From Thioclava sp. SK-1 (GTDB lineage Bacteria; Pseudomonadota; Alphaproteobacteria; Rhodobacterales; Rhodobacteraceae): a DNA stretch of 64,000 bases. The stretch spans positions 85,223-149,222 of the forward strand of contig NZ_MDHA01000042.1 in assembly GCF_001705665.1 (NCBI RefSeq), given 5' to 3'. Both the position numbers and the translations under genes were made by a program. The first letter of the stretch is position 1, and every line of letters begins with the position of its first letter. The notes under the pieces were generated by a model. It did not search any database. It was not told the DNA's origin and saw nothing but the letters and a program-made list of their open reading frames with translations. Positions 60,475-64,000 of this stretch are shown one piece after another.

Positions 60475-61515
60475 TCAGGATTTGCGGATCGTATCGCCCG
60501 GTTCCAACCGTGGTTCTAATTCCACCAATTCCCCGCCAATCACGCCACTATGCGGGCGTCCAGCGATGATTTCCGCAGCTTTAATGCCGATTTCGCGTCG
60601 GCAGGCATCCATCGTCGCCAGTTTGATCGGCAGTCCATCCAGCAAAGGCAGGCCATTAAATCCGGCCAAGCCGATTTGGCCAGGCACGTCGATCCCCTTA
60701 TCAAGGCAATGCAACAGCCCCCCTGACCCGATCATGTCATTGGAATAATACAAGAAATCCAGATCTGGACTGCGCGCCAGAATAGTCTCTGTCATCTCTC
60801 GCCCTTTCGCCAGGGCAGAGCCGCCCGCGTAGTATTCTTCATCGGCAATGGTTAGCCCTGCTTCGGCCAGGCCCGCACGGAATCCCGCCAGACGTTTGCG
60901 CGCACGGTGGTCATCGGGCATTTTCGTGCCAAGGAAGCCGATTTTGCGATACCCGGCGCGCAAGATGGCCTCTGCCATATGGCGCCCAGCACGTTGATGG
61001 GAAATGCCAACAACAGAATCGATTCCTGCCCCGTCGACATCCATGATCTCTACAATCGGGATGGCAGAGTTTTCCAACATTGCCCGTGCCGCATCTGTAT
61101 GTTCCAGACCCGCAATGATGACGCCGGTAGGACGCCAGGACAGCATTTCATACAGAACGGTTTCTTCTTTTTCAGGGGAGTAATCGGTGACCCCGACCAC
61201 AGGCTGAAGCCCAGTCTCCTCTAGCCCTGCGGAAATTCCGGCAAGCACCTCTGGAAAAACAAGGTTCCCAAAGGATGGTATGATGACCCCCACAAGGTTC
61301 ACGCGCTGTGACGCAAGCGCACCTGCAATCTTGTTGGGCACATAGCCTAATGTTTTGGCGGCCTCCAGCACACGTTCTCGGGTGGTTGCGGACACATCGC
61401 CGCGATTTCGCAGCACCCGGCTGACGGTCATTTCGGAAACTCCGGATGCCTCTGAGACATCTCGTAGGGTCAACGGGCGGCGTGGTGGCACGGTTGGTTG
61501 GGTCACGAAGGTCAT
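60475..61515 (-). CDS. LacI-family transcription repressor
   Basis: A 346-residue LacI/GalR regulator, closest in type to gluconate-utilisation GntR repressors. The N-terminal helix-turn-helix has LTLRDVSEASGVSEMTVSRVLRNRGDVSATTRERVLEAAKTLGYVPNKIAGALAS with the hinge helix, and the rest is a sugar-binding-protein-like domain (VGVIIPSFGNLVFPEVLAGISAGLE, VVGISHQRAGRHMAEAILRAGYRKIGFLG, FLYYSNDMIGSGGLLHCLD). The stop is three bases after the convergent kpsM stop. Two operator-like sites lie upstream. No sugar catabolism genes are adjacent on the right, where the tRNA and mobile element lie. Confidence 0.92.
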   Translation of the reverse strand: MTFVTQPTVPPRRPLTLRDVSEASGVSEMTVSRVLRNRGDVSATTRERVLEAAKTLGYVPNKIAGALASQRVNLVGVIIPSFGNLVFPEVLAGISAGLEETGLQPVVGVTDYSPEKEETVLYEMLSWRPTGVIIAGLEHTDAARAMLENSAIPIVEIMDVDGAGIDSVVGISHQRAGRHMAEAILRAGYRKIGFLGTKMPDDHRARKRLAGFRAGLAEAGLTIADEEYYAGGSALAKGREMTETILARSPDLDFLYYSNDMIGSGGLLHCLDKGIDVPGQIGLAGFNGLPLLDGLPIKLATMDACRREIGIKAAEIIAGRPHSGVIGGELVELEPRLEPGDTIRKS

Positions 61516-61533
61516 CCTTGATCAATATTCTAG

Positions 61534-61547
61534 TGTTAGCGCCAAAT
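61534..61547. promoter_or_regulatory. LacI-type operator, site 1
   Basis: TGTTAGCGCCAAAT matches the palindrome TGTTAGCGCTAACA in 11 of 14 positions. It lies 19 bases ahead of the repressor start and may serve autoregulation. Site 2 is 46 bases to the right. Confidence 0.6.
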
Positions 61548-61554
61548 ATTTCCC

Positions 61555-61593
61555 TTGCACAAGAGCGCTCTCCGATTTATGTTAGCGGTAACA
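61555..61593 (+). promoter_or_regulatory. Sigma-70-type promoter with overlapping LacI-type operator, site 2
   Basis: TTGCAC (61555-61560), 17 bases, TATGTT (61578-61583) form a plausible -35/-10 pair on the plus strand. The palindrome TGTTAGCGGTAACA (61580-61593) covers the -10 box and the expected start site, an ideal place for a LacI-family repressor. Transcription would start at about 61590 and run away from the repressor gene. Confidence 0.65.
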
Positions 61594-61704
61594 GTTGAGG
61601 CGCTCGCGTTTCGATTGCCATATTGATCCGCCAGGCGTGTAGACTCCGATCGCCTGGCCGGGTCACCAAAAGGGGAAGCGGTGGGCCAAAGCGCTTCCCC
61701 TTTT
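61590..61704 (+). ncRNA. Candidate LacI-regulated small RNA
   Basis: The predicted promoter at 61555-61583 is followed by about 115 bases without any ATG-started frame of note and then by a strong terminator. The RNA would have a first hairpin (CCAGGCG 61631-61637 with CGCCTGG 61651-61657, 13-base loop TGTAGACTCCGAT) and the terminator hairpin at 61668-61704. The operator over the -10 box suggests control by the neighbouring repressor. It matches no small RNA that I recognise. Alternatives: a leader left over from a deleted operon. Confidence 0.5.
61668..61704 (+). terminator. Strong rho-independent terminator
   Basis: AAAAGGGGAAGCG (61668-61680) pairs perfectly with CGCTTCCCCTTTT (61692-61704), 13 base pairs with an 11-base loop. 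A/T tracts on both sides allow it to work in both directions. It ends the candidate small RNA and insulates the tRNA gene. Confidence 0.9.
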
Positions 61705-61807
61705 ACATTATATTTCCGATAAACAGCGGCCCGTTCCATGTCATTGCTAACGTGTTGTGATCTTGCCTGTCGTAGGTAAGGTGGATACAGTGCGAATTGA
61801 AAATGAT

Positions 61808-62102
61808 GTCTGCGTAGCTCAGCTGGATAGAGCACAGGATTCCTAAAGATAAATTGGGCGTCACGTTTGGAAACTGCGTGACGGATCTGCTCAAATTCGG
61901 GGAACGCTACGGTGCGTCACGCACCTTGCCAATCCCGAGCCAAGCCCCGCATGGGGAAGGTGTAGAGACTGGACGGGCAGCACCTAAGGGCTTTGGCCAA
62001 TGGTGAAGGGACAGTCCAGACCACGAACGCCAAATGGCGGCGGCGAAAGCCGAAGTGGTATGAATCCTGGGGCCGTGGGTTCGAATCCCGCCGTGGACAC
62101 CA
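61808..62102 (+). tRNA. tRNA-Arg(CCT), interrupted by a group I intron
   Basis: The two exons, 61808-61844 (37 bases) and 62063-62102 (40 bases), join to a complete 77-base tRNA with encoded CCA. Acceptor stem: GTCTGCG with CGTGGAC (two G-U pairs). D stem: GCTC/GAGC. Anticodon stem: CAGGA/TCCTG with loop TTCCTAA, so the anticodon is CCT (Arg). T stem: GTGGG/CCCGC with loop TTCGAAT. The intron falls after the last anticodon base. The same tRNA in Agrobacterium is known to carry a group I intron. The gene would be missed or called truncated by simple tRNA searches. Confidence 0.93.
61845..62062 (+). other. Self-splicing group I intron (tRNA-Arg(CCT) type, IC3-like), 218 nt
   Basis: The intron has the core of small bacterial tRNA introns (Azoarcus tRNA-Ile type). 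P1: exon CCT plus intron AA pair with TTGGG, with the T-G wobble at the 5' splice site. P2: CGTCACG (61859-61865)/CGTGACG (61877-61883). P3: CTGCTC (61887-61892)/GGGCAG (61975-61980). P4: TCGGG (61897-61901)/CCCGA (61934-61938). P7: GACTG (61967-61971)/CAGTC (62012-62016). P8: CACC (61981-61984)/GGTG (62002-62005). The last base is G (62062), the expected omega-G. No endonuclease gene is inside. Its size resembles the 205-nt Azoarcus and 249-nt Agrobacterium introns. Confidence 0.93.
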
Positions 62103-62116
62103 TTCTCATCCCTCAT

Positions 62117-62171
62117 TGTCCAGTCCGGTGTGAATTTGGGTTTATCCGGCCCAAGTTTGGGATTTGTCCGG
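62117..62171. repeat. Candidate transposon end with degenerate direct repeats beside the tRNA gene
   Basis: Starting with TGTC at 62117, fifteen bases after the tRNA end, two related units follow: TTTGGGTTTATCCGG (62135-62149) and TTTGGGATTTGTCCGG (62156-62171). Tn7/Tn5053-type elements have several transposase-binding repeats behind a TG-start. With the tniQ remnant 200 bases further right, this may be an old transposon end. The other end is not visible. Confidence 0.35.
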
Positions 62172-62308
62172 GGAAGACCTGGGATTGAGCCTCTGGAACC
62201 TACCGGAACATGCTCTCCCGACCCTATCAAGCTTCGAAACTGCGGGAAGAAAAACTGGCGCACTGTCCGTGCGACGGAACCGTTTCCTTTTGATCCCTCG
62301 CACAAGAA

Positions 62309-62340
62309 AAAGCCCCATGCTGAGGTCAGCACGGGGCTTT
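62309..62340 (-). terminator. Terminator downstream of the tniQ remnant
   Basis: AAAGCCCC-A-TGCTGA-GG-TCAGCA-C-GGGGCTTT forms a nearly perfect 14-pair hairpin with a two-base loop and one mismatch. It sits 25 bases after the tniQ-type frame ends and has a T-rich flank on both strands (GAAAAAG left, TTTGATATTT right). Confidence 0.85.
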
Positions 62341-62364
62341 GATATTTCTGAGTTTTGCGAACAG

Positions 62365-63869
62365 TCAGTCTGAGGCCGGGTCCATCTCCTCACGCGCCTC
62401 CGCGATGAGTTTGAGAAGCGCGTCGGCGGGGTAGAATGGCAGATCACCCAACTCCGGCGCGAAGCCCAGGCCCCGTGACCGCGCGAGATCACGTATCTCG
62501 GTGCCGGTCAACCCGGTTTGCCGCGCCGCGACCTTCACCGATATGTACCTGGTCTGGAAACTTTGGAGCGCATCCCACGGGATAAGATGCCGACGTGGAT
62601 TCACGGAGTTGACCGGGAGGGAGTAGCTCGGGAGGCAGCCGGTGTAACGCAATTTCCGGATCGAAGCCTCGTTGACGCCCAGTGCGAGTTGCGCCTCTAT
62701 CAGGGTCAGATCACGCACGTTCGACTGCTCCAGAGCCTGAGCCAGATCAGTCGGGTCCATGCGCAGGCCGAGGACTCCGGCTTCACGACACGTCAGAACG
62801 GCAAAAGTCAGGCGACGCTCGCTTAACAGCCGGGTGACATGGTGCAGAATGCAGTCCGCCGCGGCGATCGCCTCTATGATCCGCTGCCCATCAGGGCTTC
62901 CCGCGCTGACCGGCAGTTCGTCGAGGGCGACCGCGAGCGCCTGCACCTCGTCGCGATCATAGTGCTGCTTGCGGTACGCGCGGGTCTCGATACGCGGCAG
63001 GCCACCAAGCGCCGCGAAGCGGAGAAACTCCGGGAGCGTCACCCCAAGGCACAGTGCGGCCTCCGTCGCCTTAAGACTACGCGCCACCCTGATCACGGCT
63101 AAGGCCTTGCATCACCTTACGGAACTGCCGCCTCTCCTCGGGATCTGCGGATTGCAGGCACCACGCGTGCAGCCAAGACTGCGAGAGACGCATCTTCTGG
63201 CCGCCGAGCGCCTTGTCGATGGCGGTCTGGACGGTGTCGCAACCTGCCACCGTGAGGGCGTAGCCCTCGTCGATAAGCTCGCGTTGCTCCGGGAGGTCCA
63301 GATCGACGAGGGAACGCGCTCCTAGCTGGACCATGGCGCCGAGACCGAGACACCAACGCTCCAGCACATCGACCTGCGCGTCGGGTTGCCAAGCCCAGGC
63401 GTCCGTCCCGTCGAACTGCGCCAACACGGCTTTTTCGAACCGTGAGGGACGTTGCTCGACAATCAGATCTTCGAGATTTTCAGCCACCTGGTCTCCAGCC
63501 GACAGCGCGTCGGGGCGTCATAGCAGGTCGTGTAATCGGCGTAGGGGAGCGGGACCAGGGCGACGCCGTGAAGGGCACGGGTCGAGAGAACCCGTGGCAA
63601 CCAGACGGCCCGAAGCGGTAGGAATGCCGTATCCATTTGATGATCTCGCCCCTGCTCCAGCCAGCAGCGCGGACAGATCGCAAGGTCATCCTTGCGGATG
63701 GTGCGGCTGAGAAAGCGCTGTCCGAGGAGATCGGTGTACTTCCGGTCGACCTGATGCGGCGACTGGTGGCGGAGCGCCGTGGCGTCAGCGGCGGTCAGTG
63801 CCGCGAGGCGCTCGATCTGGTCGAAATCGCCGGTGTGAATCGCCCCGAGTTTGTCGGAGACCATCAACT
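62365..63869 (-). pseudogene. TniQ-family transposition protein, frameshifted and 5'-truncated
   Basis: Three overlapping minus-strand frames together read as one TniQ-like protein of about 490 residues. Part 1 (63867-63463): DQIERLAALTAAD, a zinc-type CPRCWLEQG, then ALHGVALVPLPYADYTTCYDAPT; a cysteine expected before HGV is missing. Part 2 (63487-63077): RPSRFEKAVLAQF, then DVLERWCLGLGAMV. Part 3 (63096-62365): ATEAALCLGVTLPEFLRF and other helix-turn-helix-like repeats. Frameshifts fall near 63475 and 63090. The N-terminus (perhaps 60 residues) is cut off where the IS3-type element begins. TniQ/TnsD proteins choose target sites for Tn7/Tn5053-type transposons. Confidence 0.75.
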
Positions 63870-63887
63870 TAAGTAAGGATGATGGTT

Positions 63888-64000
63888 ATGACAAAAAGCA
63901 AAATGGCAAATCGCTACTCGCCAGAAGTTCGCGCGCGGGCGGTCCGGATGGTGTTTGAACATCAAGGTTCATATGAAACGCAAGCGGGCGCGATAGCGGC
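63888..64000 (+). CDS. IS3-family transposase OrfA, N-terminal part
   Basis: The frame from the ATG at 63888 (preceded by AAGGA) reads MTKSKMANRYSPEVRARAVRMV, FEHQGSYETQAGAIAA, and runs off the window. This is the start of the helix-turn-helix OrfA protein of IS3-family elements. OrfB should follow to the right. The element starts a few bases after the broken end of the tniQ remnant on the other strand, so it inserted into that gene. It is a different IS3 subgroup from the remnant at 12-13 kb. Confidence 0.85.
   Translation, partial: MTKSKMANRYSPEVRARAVRMVFEHQGSYETQAGAIA

Noticed and set aside
61808..61844. Reading the tRNA 5' half as a truncated tRNA pseudogene, as often left by integrated elements
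   Set aside because: A matching 3' half occurs 218 bases later, all stems close when joined, and the gap has group I intron pairings.

Overview
The window looks like chromosome of a marine alphaproteobacterium of the Rhodobacterales (Roseobacter-type). Evidence for this is the PhyR-NepR-EcfG general stress response locus, a flagellar cluster in the order fliI / flgB-flgC-fliE-fliQ-flgF-flgG-flgA-flgH-fliL, an lptC-lptA-lptB-hpf-ptsN block, and moderately high GC with many NADP/FAD and ABC transport genes. The species cannot be named from sequence reading alone.

Layout. 0-3.8 kb: ECF sigma factor with an NrsF-like anti-sigma factor, a DUF898 membrane protein, a membrane-anchored M48 peptidase and an SseB-like protein. 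4.0-6.6 kb: capsule export genes kpsT and kpsE. 6.9-11.7 kb: an AT-rich four-gene phosphorelay operon (histidine kinase, single-domain regulator, Hpt-REC-pseudoREC protein, membrane-anchored HEAT protein), followed by nested insertion sequence debris to 13.4 kb. 13.4-19.9 kb: a complete eight-gene Nit1C-type nitrilase cluster on the minus strand, with a divergent MocR-type regulator and repeats that look like operators. 22.2-25.1 kb: a 53-residue membrane protein, a NitH-like flavoprotein, RidA and DUF1028 genes. 25.1-34.9 kb: nucleoside hydrolase, a polyamine-type ABC importer with both permeases fused, an ArgE-like deacetylase, a GH3 glycosidase and a LysR regulator, all on the minus strand.

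35.4-40.2 kb: the general stress response module (HisKA_2 kinase, ecfG, nepR, divergent phyR) with EcfG-type promoters, one of which also precedes an AI-2E-family transporter. 40.2-46.2 kb: flagellar genes. 46.3-50.2 kb: RNase D, lptC, lptA, lptB, hpf and ptsN. 50.2-60.5 kb: a surface polysaccharide locus (sulfotransferase, three glycosyltransferases, galE, galU, kdsB, cysQ, kpsM). With kpsT and kpsE at the other end of the window it suggests an exported, KDO-linked and possibly sulfated polysaccharide.

60.5-64 kb: a LacI-family repressor with two operator-like palindromes. One overlaps a promoter whose only product would be a short RNA of about 115 nt ending at a strong terminator. Next comes a tRNA-Arg(CCT) gene split in its anticodon loop by a 218-nt group I intron. 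The window ends in a decayed TniQ transposition gene cut by an IS3-family element. The most striking items are the intron-containing tRNA, the LacI-controlled small RNA candidate, the Nit1C cluster with its regulatory repeats, and the pseudo-receiver/HEAT phosphorelay operon.
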